DNA from: Bos javanicus
Lineage: Eukaryota; Chordata; Mammalia; Artiodactyla; Bovidae
DNA length: 64,000 nucleotides
Assembly (NCBI RefSeq): GCF_032452875.1
Contig: NC_083869.1
Span: 126,238,001-126,302,000 of the forward strand
Reading direction: 5' to 3'
In this document: positions 52,501-63,370 of the stretch, piece by piece
Numbering within the stretch: the first letter of the stretch is position 1
Layout: every line of letters starts with the position of its first letter
Position numbers and translations under genes: made by a program
Notes under the pieces: model-generated
What the model was told of the DNA's origin: nothing
Database searches by the model: none
Seen by the model: only the letters and a program-made list of their open reading frames with translations

Positions 52501-55500
52501 CTGATGCTTTTGAACTGTGGTGTTGGAGAAGACTCTTGAGAGTCCCTTGGACTGCAAGCAGGTCCAACCAGTCAATCCTAAAGGAAATCAACTCTTGAAT
52601 ATTGAAAGGACTTATGCTGAAGCTGAAGCTCCAATACTTTGGCCATCTGATGCGAAGAGGTGACTTATTTGGAAAAGACCCTGATGCTGGGAAAGACTGA
52701 AGGCAAAAGGAGAAGAGGGCAAGCAGAGGATGAGATGGTTGGATGGCATCACTGACTCAATGGACATGAGTTTGAGCAAACTCTGGGAGATGATGAAGGA
52801 CAGGGAAGCCTGGCGTGCTGCAGTCCATGGGATCACAAAGAGTCAGACACGACTGAGCAACTGAACAATAATAACAAGCAAGGCACAGGACCTGGAGTCT
52901 GAAACGTTGGGTTTGAACCTTGGTTTTGCTAGTCACTTGCTACTTTAGGAAGTCCCTTCACCTCTCTGAGCCTCAGTTTCCTCATCCATAAAATGGAGAC
53001 AAGACTGTCTCACTCTCACAGAGCCATGGTGAGGGCTGAGTGAGAGGCTGGGAGGGCAGCCCTGAGCACAGCACTGGGTTCACAGGAGCCTCAGTCCTGA
53101 CAAACAGCTCAGGCTGTGACACGTAGGGTATAGAACCCCCCAGCTCCTCCCAAAGCTGTTGATACTGCTGCAAACTCAACCATAATCCTGTTCCTCAGGC
53201 CCTAGGTCCCAGCACCTGCCCCTGCCCACTGGTGTCTCCCAGACTTGGATACAGGCTTTGGAGCCAGACAGGCACGTGGATACGAATCTTGGCCCAGGCG
53301 CTTACTAGCTGTGTTGTGTGTCAAGTTGCTTAACCTCTCTGTGCCCTCATCTGCTGCAAAAGAAAATGGGCCATAATCGAATCCACCTCCTAGTGCTGTT
53401 AGGAGATCAGGCGAGAATTCATCAAGTGGGTTTAGCGAAGTGTCAAGCAGCTGGCAAGAGATTAATAAACACTAGCCATTACTATTACTGGTGTTGTTTC
53501 TATGGAACACTATATTCCAAACAACTGATTTATGAAGAGACTTGACAACACAACCCAGCTGTGAGTGAAGAACAGCCCCAGACCCTCTTCAGGGGCCAAG
53601 AGAAAAGTTACTGGACCCCTCACTGGATTCCCAGAGGCCCTCCCAGGGCACAGGGGTGCCCACACCTCTCCCCAGGGCAGGAAGAGAACTCCTGCCTGTA
53701 TGCTCTGGCCTCCAGCAGCCAGGCCTCCTCCTCTCTAAAACTCTGAGAAAGAGGAAGTGAGGCTCTGTGCACCCAGCATCTTCAGACTGCTGGGAGCTGA
53801 AGGTGGAGAAGAAAAAAGGGCCACATTGGTACAAGGGTGCCACCCAGATGCTGAGTAAGGTCACCAACTGCAGGGTCCTAGACGGGGCAAAGGAGGCCTT
53901 GTGGGCGTGCTGCTACACAGGGGAGCCCCACGTGGAGTAGGGGAAGACAAGCAACTGTTTGCTTTTTCTCAGGTCAGACAGTGCTGACCAATAACCGCCC
54001 TGGAGTTGGCCTCAGAATCTTCCTCAACCCCATTCCTCCTGGCACCCATCACCAGTGGTAACTTGTTAGTGCCCAGAGCCAAGGCCTCTACCCACGCCGA
54101 CCACAAGGCTCAAGCCTCTTCACTTTCAGCAGAGGAAAACCACTTTCAAAGTGAGTGCACATTCCCTGTTTCACTTGTACCCAAACACCCGGCTGGGATG
54201 TGTGCCCGACTTTTATCCACTTCACTCCAACAGTACAAGGTGGGGCTGAAATTAGAACCCTTGTCCTCCAGGGCATTCATCTGTCCCTTCTTCCAGACAC
54301 AAGCATCTGTGATGTCAAGTTACTGTACAAGGCCCAGGGTGGCGGGTAAGGGAGATAGAGCTAAGTACCCAGAGGTGAGTCAAACGTGGTTGCATTGTTA
54401 CTCAGCGCAGAACACAGTTGTTGCAGAAATGAATGAAGCAGCAGTAATGAGACAGGCTATCCCTGCCCTGCGGGAATCTAAGATCTCCTCCGGGGCTCCG
54501 TCTGGTGCAGGCTCTGCCCCAAGAAGTAAAAATGGCACCCCCAGGTGGGAAACTAAAGCCCCCCGGGACGTGGTAATGAGTGGGAGGCTCCTTCTCGCTA
54601 AAGGGCTGGGAGAAGGAAATGGATCTCCTACACCTTTCTCTCAACCGAGGGCCTGCTCTGGGTCTCTTCACCCCAACCTAAGCTCCAGAGACACGCAGCC
54701 CCAGCTCTGCAGAGTGAGCCTGAATGGCTAGGGCTGAACCAAAATCCCGTGGTTGGCAGGGAGGCCCCTGGGGCTGGCCATGAGCTACTGAGGAGGTGTT
54801 AGGAGGGGAGACCGAGCACTTCTACTTGCCCTGCTGGGCCCCGATGCTGCCCTCCCGTTGCCCCACCTGCGGAGGAAACAGCTGTGGGTGCCCAGCTCCC
54901 AGGCTTGATGTCAGCCAGGGCGGCCAGGCTGTGAGCACTGAGGTCATTGCAATCTCCGCCTGACCAGTTCTGTTCCTTATGGAGCCCCTGCCACAGGCAG
55001 GCTTCCTGGCAGGCCTGGGGATACAGGAAGAGCTTGGCCTGGGGGCAGAGTGAGCAGGAGCAGTGGATAATTACAGAGTCAGCGCAGGAGGCACCGAGTC
55101 AAGTACAGTGACTCTGGGACCAGCGTGACCTTATTGTGAAACCTGGCCTGGCCCCTCGTTAGCCTGTGATTTGGAGGAAGTTGCTCAACCTCCCTGAGCC
55201 TCAGCCTCCTCGCTGGGTGATGGCAGTTTCGACCTTGTCAGATGATGATGCCAATGAGAGATGGAAAGATGTAACCCAGGGATGGTCAATCAACGCTGTT
55301 ACCAGTGTCTGCACTCAACACCATGAGAAGACAGAGTGGAATACGTGGGGCAGGGGGGCAAGAGGCAGCATTCAAGAAAGCAATGAGAGGGACTTCCCTG
55401 GTGGTCCAGTGGTTGAGAATCCACCTTGCAATGCAGGGGATACAGGTTCGATCCCTGGGTGGGGAACTAAGATCCCCCATGTTGCAACTACAAGCTCGTA

Positions 55501-58500
55501 AGCCTCAGTGAAAAGATCCCAATAGGGGCAACAGAGATCCTGCGTGCCGCAACCTAGACCTGGCGCAAATACACAAATAAATGTAAAAATAAACATTTAA
55601 AAGAAAAGAGAGCAAGAAGGGATGAAGAAGCTGCACTGGATGGGAAAACGGGAAAGAGTGAGACCTCAGGCTCATGCGGGTGGGGGCAGAACACGGCAGC
55701 AGAGGGGACCCCGGGAGCCAAGGCAAGAGTGTGCAGTGTAGCTGGGGAGCCGGGGAGTGGAAGGAGGTGAGGAGGGAAGGGTGGCCCCGAGCCCACCTTG
55801 GTTCTGAAGGCCAGTGTGCCTCAGGGGGTGAGCTTTCAGGAAGGTGGGGGACGGTGTGTCTCCGGGTCATGACACTAAGCAGCCCTGAATCACGTGAAGA
55901 GAAAAGGCATTCCCAGTTTCAATTCTCTTTCACGCCTTGACTCCATCAGGGCAAGGTCTCAGCTCACAGGCCTGATCGTCACAGGCCTCAAAGTAACTGC
56001 TTTCCACAGGCAACTGTAACCACCAAGGATTCTGTAACACTCTTATGCTTTTGTCCTTACGATAATCTTCTACTTGGAACAAGTGGCTTCTGCTAACAGG
56101 GGTGATACACATTTTCCAATGGAAAAATACATTTAAAAGCAAGCCATTTACTGGAAAACTCTAAAGAAAGGAGGGTACCAAGGTGAGATGCTGAAAGGGC
56201 AAAACCACTCAGGTTGTACGTCAATGGCCGATCTTCCGGAAACAGGGCTGAGGGCACTGGGGGCGGCCCACGTTCTGAGCTGGGGGCAGGGGGCCGGGTC
56301 TAACGTGGATCTTGGAGAGAAGACTGCGACCGAAGGGAGAGCGGCCGGTGGAGCACTGAGCCAGCGGGGTGGACAATGAGCTGTCCTCCCCGGGGCAGTG
56401 GGCTTCAGAAGGACCCCCACGGGAGACATCCTGGAGACAGACAGGATGTGGTTTGTGACCTGCCGTGTGGCGGCGGAGGGAGAGGCAGCTTGTTTCTGTC
56501 GTGTGAGCTGTAACCGTGGCTAGGAGAGTGTCTATCACCCGGATTCGGGTGTTTCCATGACCTCCCATCACACCAGGGGCTTTCAGGGGCAATGCTGCCC
56601 CCTCCTACCCCTTCTCCAGCTGCCCAGAGCCTGCAGGCGGTCCAGATGCCAGTCTCACTGGCTGTCAACTCAGGGGCTCAGACCAGGGTGGCCCACCACC
56701 GCCGTCGGCCTGAGCCTCTGGGGTTTCCCCAGACATCTACCGCTAAAACAGGGACCGTCCCGGGCAAACTGTGAGGCGCTGGCCACCCCACCCCAGACGG
56801 TCCTTAGAGGGTGTGAACCCTCGAACCAGATCCTGTGCGCCTGGAATTGCTGTCTATGGGGCCAAAGCGAGAGGATCACACTGTCTGCACGGGTGCAGGT
56901 CCCCAGTGACCAGCTCATGTTTATATAAACAACTTCACCTGCCTCAGAGTCAGCCCCCAACCTTCTCGAAAAGGCTCAGGGACACCACAGGCCGTGACTC
57001 GCTCCACAGCTCTGGGTGCTGCTGCGGCCACCACCCTCTCCACGACCACCGCTAAAGGGACAGCTCGTGGGAATTTGCCGTATGACTCAGGGAGCTCAAA
57101 CTGGGCTCTGTCATAACCTAGAGAGGAGGGAGGGAGACTCCAGAGGGAGGGGACAGAGTTCACCCGTGGTTAATTCATGTTGATTTATGACAGAAATCAA
57201 ACCCATGTTGCAAGGCAATCATCAATCGATAAAAAGTAAATAAACATTTTGTAAAAAGGCTCAGTGATGTTAGTCCTTTTAAAGAAAATATGTTTCACCT
57301 TGAGGAGAAGCCTCCAGCTCAAGTTCAGAATTCAAAGGCCCCAAAGATGCCACCTTCCAGGCTAGGGAACTGATCTCAAAGGGATGTTTCCAACCCTGAC
57401 GCTCAGGGGTCCACAAAACTGTCTCCACCCCATGCTCCAAATTATCTGAAGCATCCGTGTCCAGCTAACACTGCCTGCTCAGCATCCACACCGGCCCCTT
57501 TGTCCCACTGTCCTCTCCTTGGGCCCCATTGATGGAGGGGAGCTCCCCTCACACACCTTCCTGTGCTTGAAGTCCACTCACACCTCAGGGTTTGGCTCAG
57601 GGCACCTCTCCAGGAAGCCTCCCTGAAACCTCTCAGCAGAAGACACTCCTGGTTCCTTCTATCCTCTTCCAACACCCGATCTCACCTGTGGCGGCCAGAC
57701 GGGGCTTCCCCCGGGGACTGAGCAAGCCTGGAGACCCCCAGAGGGAGGGTTCACATCAGCTTCGCACCCCAACCCCCACCTCCGTGCCTCCTCTCCCGGC
57801 AGTCAGGAGTCAGCATACAGAACTGACTCATGAATGGCCAAACCGATGACATCTAATTGGGAAACATTCCAACTGTCTTTCCACTGGTCACTGAAGGAAG
57901 CGAGGAGGGCCTCACAGAGGCTGGTGCATTCAGCCCCCACGTGCAGACAAAGTGAACAACACACTCACCACCTAGGAAAGACTGCTGGGCCTGCCTGACG
58001 ATTCTGTAACGACCCAGGGCCAAGCCGGAAGGACGAGGCGCTCTGGGAAGCTACTTCAAAGGTATGGCCCCACTGGGGTCACACAGGGTTCCCAGACACT
58101 TGAACTGAGACTTAAGAACAAACAGCACGTGGCGTGGAAGACCAGGACGTGTCCCGGCCGCAATCCCAGGAGGAAAAACACAGGGTTTGGGAGCTGAGGC
58201 TCCGGGGCCATGGGACCCTCTGCCTCAGTTTCCGCAGCGGCACAGCCAGCCTCATAGCTGCAAGGATCTACGGGAATAAAGGATGGGATGCACTCAGCAC
58301 AGTCAGGCTCTCCCTGAACCTGGGGATTATTCCGGTCAGTACGACCCAAACAGCTCACGGAGAGGCCGGAGGGTGCCAGGCAGCCAGGCCTCTGCGGCCC
58401 AGACTGAGTTGGACATTAATCCAGCCTCATTAGCCCCGACCTGGAGGGAGGAGAAACGGGGCTGCCCGCAACCAGCTGCCGGGTCAGACCTGGGACACTG

Positions 58501-60109
58501 GAACGGCGGACACCGGGAGGCTGAGTGACAAGGGCCCAGGGGTGCAAGAAGGAAGGAAGGAAGCTGGATGCAGGCTGGGGAAAAAGGCAACCGAGGGTGT
58601 GGCCGAGGACAGGCCAGGGCAGTGGAAGGAGACAAAGAACAGACAGGCACGGGTGAGCGTGCCCCCCCAAGCTGCTCCAGAGCATCAGTGGACGGACTTC
58701 CAGGACAGATGCCGCAGGGCTCTGCCCCTCGCGGGGTTGCCATGGCTCTTCAGAGGCAGCTGGGCGTTTATTCAAAAGTCTGTCTGAGAGTCACCCTGTT
58801 AGAGGAAGGAGCCAACCACGGACCGGAAACCCCCGAGGTGTGCAACCATCCACGTCACTGCTCAGCAGGAAGGAGCCAGGGTGGAGCAGGCTGAGATTAA
58901 GGCCCTGGCTGTGGCGGTGCCCGGCCACCTGGGGGGGCAACCTGTGCAGCGGCTCTGGGAGGCCAAGGGCCACCTGGGTGCTGGTGGCACAGGTCCTCTG
59001 TGGCCATGCCGGCCTTCCTGCCGTCCCTCAAACACACCAGTCTGCTCACCGCTCCCAGCTTTTGCTTTTACTGTGTCCAGGCCACACGTGACTGGCTTAT
59101 CTCAAGGCCACCTCCTCCCGAGGGCCGGCCTGACCATCTCATCTAGACCAGCCCACTCCCCACCCCAGCGAGCTCTCCCCAGACAGCGGCAGCGGCTCAA
59201 CCCCTCATCTCTGCAGGTCCTCGTGTCTTTGCTCGGGTATCAGCTGCTTCACAAGGCATCCACCCCCCTATACAATTGTATACCCTCCCCCCAGCTCTCC
59301 CCCTGCCTCCCCAAGCTTCCTTCTTCTCTGTGTCGTAGCCTAGATATTTGCTAACTGTCTTTCTCCTCCCACTGGAATGTCAGCTCCAAGAAGACAGGGA
59401 TTATCATCGGATTTGTTTGCTACTGTATCTAGAAATGGTGTCTGGCACGTAGTAGGGGCTCAGTAAATGTTTGATGATTGAATGAATAAGTGCGTATGAA
59501 TTTTTAAAAGCAGGGGTTCTGGTTAGAGTGCCTAGGGTCCTATTTGGGCTCTTCCACTTACTGTGTGACTTGTGACCATTTACTTAACTTCTGAGAGACC
59601 CAAGGTAATCAATCAGTAAAAGGAGAATAACAACAGCACCTGTCTCACGGGATTACTGCAGGATTACATGAGATCATGCATATAAAGAGGTGAACACAGA
59701 GCCCAGCCTCCTGTAAGTACTCAGGACTATCTGGCTGTCAACACCAGCCCTCCCATGCAGGTATTTCTTGCTTATCCGCTCACTTGCTTATCCTCTGCTG
59801 CTTGCACTCTAGCATCAGCTCCAGCTGGCCCTGCTCGTCCCTGGACCCCCAGGGCCTAGCACACTGTGGGAAGAGAAAATCAGGCCTCCTCTCAAATCAA
59901 GGAAGGCGCAGTTTGCAGACACAGCCGCAGCTGGAGCAGGAGCCTCACCGATCTGTTTCTCCAGGGCAGCTGCCTCACAGACCGTGGCCCGGGGCAGGAT
60001 TCCAGGGTCGGTGAAACTTGTCTGCAGCAGGCAGCTCATGACGAAGAAAAACAGGATGGCAGCAATGATGGGGATGGCGAGGGTCAGGTGGCGGGCCAAA
60101 AAAGGACAG
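40457..60109 (-). CDS. ZDHHC18: Palmitoyltransferase ZDHHC18, exons for the C-terminal ~276 residues (5' end outside window)
   Basis: Exons, in transcript order: 60109-59949, 45626-45477, 43893-43756, 43627-43579, 43082-42980, 41559-41447, 40574-40457. Joined, they give about 276 residues plus a partial codon; human ZDHHC18 has about 388, so the N-terminus and first membrane segment lie past 64000. The enzyme S-acylates cysteines of proteins such as Ras at Golgi membranes. Visible: a membrane segment (LTLAIPIIAAILFFFVMSC), the cysteine-rich domain (KYCFTCKMFRPPRTSHCSVC), the DHHC catalytic tetrad at 43885-43874, two further membrane segments, the TTxE motif (TTNE) at the end of the 43082-42980 exon, and an NPYS/CC segment in the next exon. 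Nearest relatives are ZDHHC14 and ZDHHC9. The intron between 43579 and 43082 is AT-AC. Confidence 0.95.
40575..41446 (-). other. ZDHHC18: ZDHHC18 intron before the last exon
   Basis: 872 bases, GT-AG. No repeat recognised except A/T-rich sequence near 41160-41230. Confidence 0.5.
41447..41559 (-). CDS. ZDHHC18: ZDHHC18 coding exon, NPYS/CC motif
   Basis: IKGSWSNKRGGEASVNPYS then HKSVITNCCAVLCGPLPP. Acceptor ttgcag|atc, donor cccag|gtaagc. Matches the conserved PaCCT-type segment of DHHC enzymes. Confidence 0.94.
41560..42979 (-). other. ZDHHC18: ZDHHC18 intron
   Basis: 1.4 kb GT-AG intron. Forward MIR remnants are likely at about 41880-42000 and 42590-42740. Confidence 0.5.
42980..43082 (-). 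CDS. ZDHHC18: ZDHHC18 coding exon, membrane segment and TTxE
   Basis: VLELVICFFSIWSILGLSGF then HTYLVASNLTTNED. The donor gat|gtgagt is ordinary. The upstream junction is ctcac|c, the AC end of a U12-type intron. Confidence 0.93.
43083..43578 (-). other. ZDHHC18: ZDHHC18 AT-AC intron (U12-type)
   Basis: 496 bases on the minus strand. It begins ATATCCTTTG at 43578 and ends CTCAC at 43083. A perfect branch-site TCCTTGAC (43102-43095) has its A 13 bases before the end. Splicing here gives TLKETPAS-VLELVICFF, the sequence known from human ZDHHC18. Confidence 0.92.
43579..43627 (-). CDS. ZDHHC18: ZDHHC18 49-base coding exon
   Basis: Tiny exon encoding SQGSNFLSTLKETPA plus split codons. Acceptor ccccag|gct, donor gcgag|atatcc. 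It is easily missed because it shows no long open frame. Confidence 0.92.
43756..43893 (-). CDS. ZDHHC18: ZDHHC18 coding exon with the DHHC motif
   Basis: RFDHHCPWVGNCVGKRNYRF continues into the membrane segment YAFILSLSFLTAFIFACVV. The catalytic cysteine codon is at 43876-43874. Acceptor ttccag|aac, donor ctgc|gtgagt. The intron to the next exon is 128 bases. Confidence 0.95.
43894..45476 (-). other. ZDHHC18: ZDHHC18 intron with one SINE
   Basis: 1.6 kb GT-AG intron containing a Bov-tA SINE (44203-44405); the rest is unique and GC-rich. Confidence 0.55.
44203..44405 (+). mobile_element. Bov-tA SINE
   Basis: Forward copy, antisense to ZDHHC18: agtgccgtagtggtaaagaa, gatgcaggttcgatctctgg, gtcggacgcgaccaaacaca. 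Confidence 0.8.
45477..45626 (-). CDS. ZDHHC18: ZDHHC18 coding exon, cysteine-rich domain
   Basis: NTGSSTYRPPPRTREVMING then KLKYCFTCKMFRPPRTSHCS and VCDNCV. Acceptor ttcttag|aca, donor tgtgg|gtaagt. Holds the first zinc-binding cysteines of the DHHC domain. Confidence 0.95.
45950..46155 (+). mobile_element. Bov-tA SINE
   Basis: In ZDHHC18 intron 2 (numbering counts one exon outside the window): gcaggagacctgggttcgat, ggcaacccgctccagtactc, gtcagacacgactgagcgac. Confidence 0.8.
46457..46792 (+). mobile_element. CHR-type tRNA-Glu SINE
   Basis: Full-looking copy from gcttcccttggtggctcagt to an aaataaataaaattattaaa tail. Confidence 0.8.
47600..47815 (+). mobile_element. Bov-tA SINE inserted in L1
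   Basis: aaggacttcccaggaggtgc, gacgcaggtttgatctctgg, aaagagttggacgcggctga. Confidence 0.75.
48322..48352. repeat. A-run and (AT)n microsatellite
   Basis: gaaaaaaaatatatatatatatatg, inside the L1 3' region. Likely variable in length. Confidence 0.8.
49200..49755. repeat. Two MIR remnants in opposite orientations
   Basis: Reverse: 49205-49310 (gagtgcctaccatgtgccag). Forward: 49560-49755 (cattgaatggga-type start, then attgtgaggattaaatgag and taatgcacgtgaagcag). Confidence 0.65.
49767..50020 (+). mobile_element. CHR-type tRNA-Glu SINE
   Basis: gggacatccttgggggtcca head, gcaggggacacaggtgcatc, aaataaaaatgaatttttaa tail. Confidence 0.8.
50040..50520 (-). repeat. MIR remnants
   Basis: 50085-50260 (cgagtgctagtgcgctaag, ggccacacagtggcagaatc) and 50440-50510 (cagatgaggaaagaggccc, gtgagtgactgag). 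Confidence 0.55.
50521..51331. other. ZDHHC18 intron 2, unique part
   Basis: No coding or repeat signal that I can support; rich in C/T. Confidence 0.4.
51332..51545 (-). mobile_element. Bov-tA SINE
   Basis: Reverse copy: gctcagtcactcggtcgtgt to gcaccaccagggaagccctg. Confidence 0.85.
51590..52875 (+). mobile_element. BovB (RTE) LINE, 5'-truncated, with partial reverse transcriptase
   Basis: About 1.3 kb covering the end of the BovB open frame and its 3' tail (ggatggcatcactgactcaa ... gtcagacacgactgagcaac). A 163-codon open stretch at 51825-52316 holds reverse-transcriptase motifs: RQGCILSPCLFNLYAEYIM and the catalytic YADD (LRYADDTTLM). The frame before 51825 and after 52316 is broken, so it is not active. 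BovB is the RTE family known for horizontal transfer between squamates and ruminants. It lies antisense in ZDHHC18 intron 2. Confidence 0.9.
52885..53490 (+). repeat. Two forward MIR remnants
   Basis: 52885-53050 (cttggttttgctagtcactt, gagcctcagtttcctcatcc) and 53250-53480 (tttggagccagacaggcacg, cttactagctgtgttgtgtg). Confidence 0.75.
53491..55095. other. ZDHHC18 intron 2, unique part
   Basis: No repeat recognised. A 241-codon plus-strand open frame (54006-54731) has no signature, no splice context and low-complexity content; I treat it as chance. Confidence 0.45.
55096..55275 (+). repeat. MIR SINE
   Basis: gcctgtgatttggaggaagt, caacctccctgagcctcagc, forward. Confidence 0.6.
55388..55608 (+). 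mobile_element. CHR-type tRNA-Glu SINE
   Basis: gggacttccctggtggtcca head, atacaggttcgatccctggg, aaataaatgtaaaaataaac tail. Confidence 0.8.
55609..59510. other. ZDHHC18 intron 2, long mostly unique stretch
   Basis: GC-rich and low in young SINEs compared with the rest. An A/T-rich patch lies at 57170-57300. Open frames (for example 58881-59354) lack any family signature. Possible conserved regulatory DNA cannot be judged without alignment. Confidence 0.4.
59511..59735 (+). repeat. MIR SINE
   Basis: cttccacttactgtgtgact, gattactgcaggattacatg, forward; about 210 bases from a ZDHHC18 exon. Confidence 0.7.
59949..60109 (-). CDS. ZDHHC18: ZDHHC18 coding exon, second membrane segment
   Basis: CPFLARHLTLAIPIIAAILF then FFVMSCLLQTSFTDPGILPR and ATVCEAAALEKQI. 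Acceptor ttccag|ctgtcc, donor atcg|gtgagg. Contains the DPG motif conserved in DHHC enzymes. The first bases complete a codon begun in an exon outside the window. Confidence 0.95.
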
Positions 60110-60534
60110 CTGGAAAAAGAGAGGGAGAGAGGCGTGAGCAGATACCCCGGGGGCTGCCTGGGGCACAGGGTTGCAGCTCCAGGCAGGCGCTGTCATCCCA
60201 GCAAACACCCCATGGTCCTGAACGGATGCAGAGGTACGGCCCCTGGGTGAGTGCGGCCACATGCCTTTATGTCCTTCCGCCCTGCCCTTCCGTGCCTAGA
60301 GCAGACATCACTAATTGATCCTTGCACTTTCTCCCTGAGCACCTGGCAGACGTGACCAATAGGTCCTGGCACTCAACCCCTGCACTTGGCTGCAACCTCC
60401 GAATCCTTCTACACACAGAGTTTCAGGCAGGCGCCACCAATGAACTGGACTGTCACCTGAGATGACTCATCCATGACGATGTTCACACATTTATTCGGTC
60501 ACTCCACATGTGTTTACTGAGGTCTTTTCCGTCT

Positions 60535-60735
60535 TCCTGGTGGCTCAGGTGGTAAAGAATCCACATGCAATGTGGGAGACTGGGGTTCAATTCCTGGGTC
60601 AGGAAGATCCCCTGGAGGAGGAAATGGCAACCCACTCCAGTATTCTTGCCTGGGAAATCCCATGGACAGAGGAGCCTGGTGGGCTACAGTCCACGGGGTC
60701 GCAAAGAGTTAGACACGACTGAGTGACTAACATAA
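60535..60735 (+). mobile_element. Bov-tA SINE
   Basis: gtcttcctggtggctcaggt head to gttagacacgactgagtgac. Confidence 0.85.
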
Positions 60736-63260
60736 TTCCAGTCTTAAAGGCAATACCTTTAACAAGCAGCAGGGATAATGGCTGCTTGTGAGGAAGACAA
60801 GAGTCCCCCTGCTCTTTCAATGAGGCTTAGTCTAGTGGGGAAAACAGATATGTAAACAAAGAATTGCCACACAGGGTGTAGCCTGTATAATGGGGAAGAC
60901 AGAAGTAGCAGAACAGTTAGGAAAGACTGGCTGGAGGAGAGAAAGCCTGGGCTAGAACCTGAATGAGTCGGGTCCGCCAGGTAAAGGGGGGCTGAGGGGA
61001 GAGCCTGGTCCAGCCACTGTCACCCAGAGACCGGCATCCCCGCTCGGTTCTGCCAGGCCCCCTGGCCCCGGTGAGCCCCAACAAACAGCCCGCGCACAGG
61101 TCTAACGCTGAGGCCCACCTATACTATTAACTAGCGTCCTGCGTGGCCTTCCGTCCCAGGGCCAGGGTGGCCCCTGGCGGGCTGAGAAACTACTATCTGG
61201 GGATGACTGGGCGTTGGGAGGCCTGAGTCAGCCCAGGTTCCAGGAGCCGGCGAAGCAGCAGGAACAAACCTGTGGGTTATCTACAGTTTCTGGAGCCTCC
61301 GCTGTCGGAGGGTCTGGCCTCCAGAGAGGCCCTTCCCTTGAGGAGCAGAGACTGCCAAAACCAAGGGCTCCCAGGGGGCCACGTGCTGCTCCAAACACAT
61401 CAGCGGTCCCCGGGCCTGAGTCTCAAACAGAGCTGGGCCCTCCGTGTCACCCACATGACAACTCAGAAAAGTTCACGTACAACTAGACTTCTTGGGAGAC
61501 GGAGAAGACCTGAAGTCTGAGACTTGCAAAGCCCTCAGAGACAGCAAGTTCTGGCCGCCTGGTTTTACTGAGGGAGGACCCCAAAGCCCATGGGCAGATC
61601 CTAAGTCATCTGGCCAGGCAACAGCAGGATGGGGGTCTCCAGGCTCCCAGCAAATGCTCTGTCCATTTCATTCAACAAATACATGTATTTTCTATTGTAC
61701 TGTAAAATAGTTACTGTATCGAGTGCCTACTACATACCAAGCCCTGTTCTTGGCACTGTGGGTACAACAGTGAGAATAAATTCCTGTTCCCATAGAGAAA
61801 GGCAAGAAGCTAACCAAAGCATAAGTACCGTATGTCAGATGGAGGTAAATGTTTTGGAGAATAAGTCAGGGCAGAGGTGGCAGGAGGCTGGGGTGCAGCT
61901 GCCTCTGTTATAGGGATGGTCAGGGAAGGACAGGAGAAAGTGTGGGAGGGAGCCAGGTGGCTCTCTAAAGGAAGAACATCCCAAACCATGCAAAGGCCCT
62001 GAGGTCGGAGCGCACACGGAGGCTACTGAGCCTGGGAGGGAGGGCACAGGGGACAGTGGGAGGAGAGGGGACAGGGAGGAAGCCATCACCAGGGCTCCAG
62101 CTCTTATCTAGAGAGCCACGGGATATTCAGATCTGACGTGGAATTAAAGGAGCCCTCTGGCTGCTGTGTGGGGTAGGAAGCAGGGCAGAAGCTGGGATGC
62201 CTGTGCAATAACGCACCCAACCCAACAGAAGAGAACACCATTCACATCAGGAAAGGTCCCTGCTGAGAGCCCTGAGAGAGTCCTCTTACCCTCCAGGCCC
62301 TCACCAATAGTGTTCCCCTACCCGGGGCCCCCACCGAGCCCCCACCCCAGTCGAGGCCCAGGTGAGCTCTGGGCCTGAACCCAAACCTTCTTGCCAACGC
62401 CACCAGCCCAGGTGAGGAGGAGCAGAGACAAAGAGGAGATGCTCTACCAGCCCTCCTGGAACCCAGAAGTCCTCGCTGCCCCTCCCTCTCTGGGGACAAG
62501 CCTGGCACCCGTGAAGACATCCCCTCAGTCCAGAGGAAGTCCTGCTTCTGAACGGACCAGATCCCACACTACGGGGTCACAGGGGCCAGCCTGAGCAAGC
62601 ACCACTTCCTCCTGCCTCAGCTAGGGCCCTGGCTGGGAGGGCCTGGTGGAGCCCGAGGGAGGCTGGAAAATGCACTTTCAAAAGACCCACATGGGCCAGC
62701 CCAAGGAGGTGGATCTGAAACTCAGCCCAGGGGCCATGCTGGGGACCGGTGGAGCTTCCCCAGAGCTTCTGCTTGCTCATTATTGCAGAACTTTTTAACC
62801 CACCCTGAGTCAGAAAGGCAAGCTGAAAGGGAGAATCTAATTTGTAGAAAGTCTTCACCTTGCTTCAAGGGGAAGCCCAAGGTTGCAGAAACAGGGCCTG
62901 GCAACTGGAAAGGGTACCTGGGGGCCCCTGTCTTTGTGGCAGCCCAGCCAGGGCCCTTGGGAAGGGTTTTCTGGTGATGACAAGTAATAGCAGCAGCCAG
63001 CTCTAGACGCCTATTACCAGCTGAAAGCTTACGTGCCTAGATTCATGTCATCTCGTGACACCCTGAAGGGATGGGTAATGTCATAAATCCTGCTTTATAG
63101 ATACGGAAACTGGGGTCTGAGAAGCAAAGTGATGCCCCAAAGTCACTCACTTAATGCCTGGTGGAGTTGAAATCTGAACCCGCTCGCGGGCTGCAGAGAT
63201 GGCGTTCCCGACCACCTGGGTAACTGAGTAAGACCACAAAGAAGGGTGGGCAGCAGAAGA

Positions 63261-63370
63261 GGGAGAGGTGGGACTCACGCAGCCCGAGTGTGTGCATGCA
63301 AGGAAATCAGGGAGAGGTGGGACTCACGCAGCCCGAGTGTGTGTGCATGCAAGGAAATCAGGGAGAGGTG
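63261..63370. repeat. Tandem repeat, ~50-base unit, 2.2 copies
   Basis: Unit 1 63261-63309, unit 2 63310-63360, partial third from 63361. Each full unit runs gggagaggtgggactcacgc ... gcatgcaaggaaatca. They differ by one TG, so the copies are recent. Confidence 0.9.

Noticed and set aside
54006..54731. 241-codon plus-strand open frame in ZDHHC18 intron 2
   Set aside because: No domain, signal or splice context; composition is low-complexity. Likely chance in GC-rich DNA.
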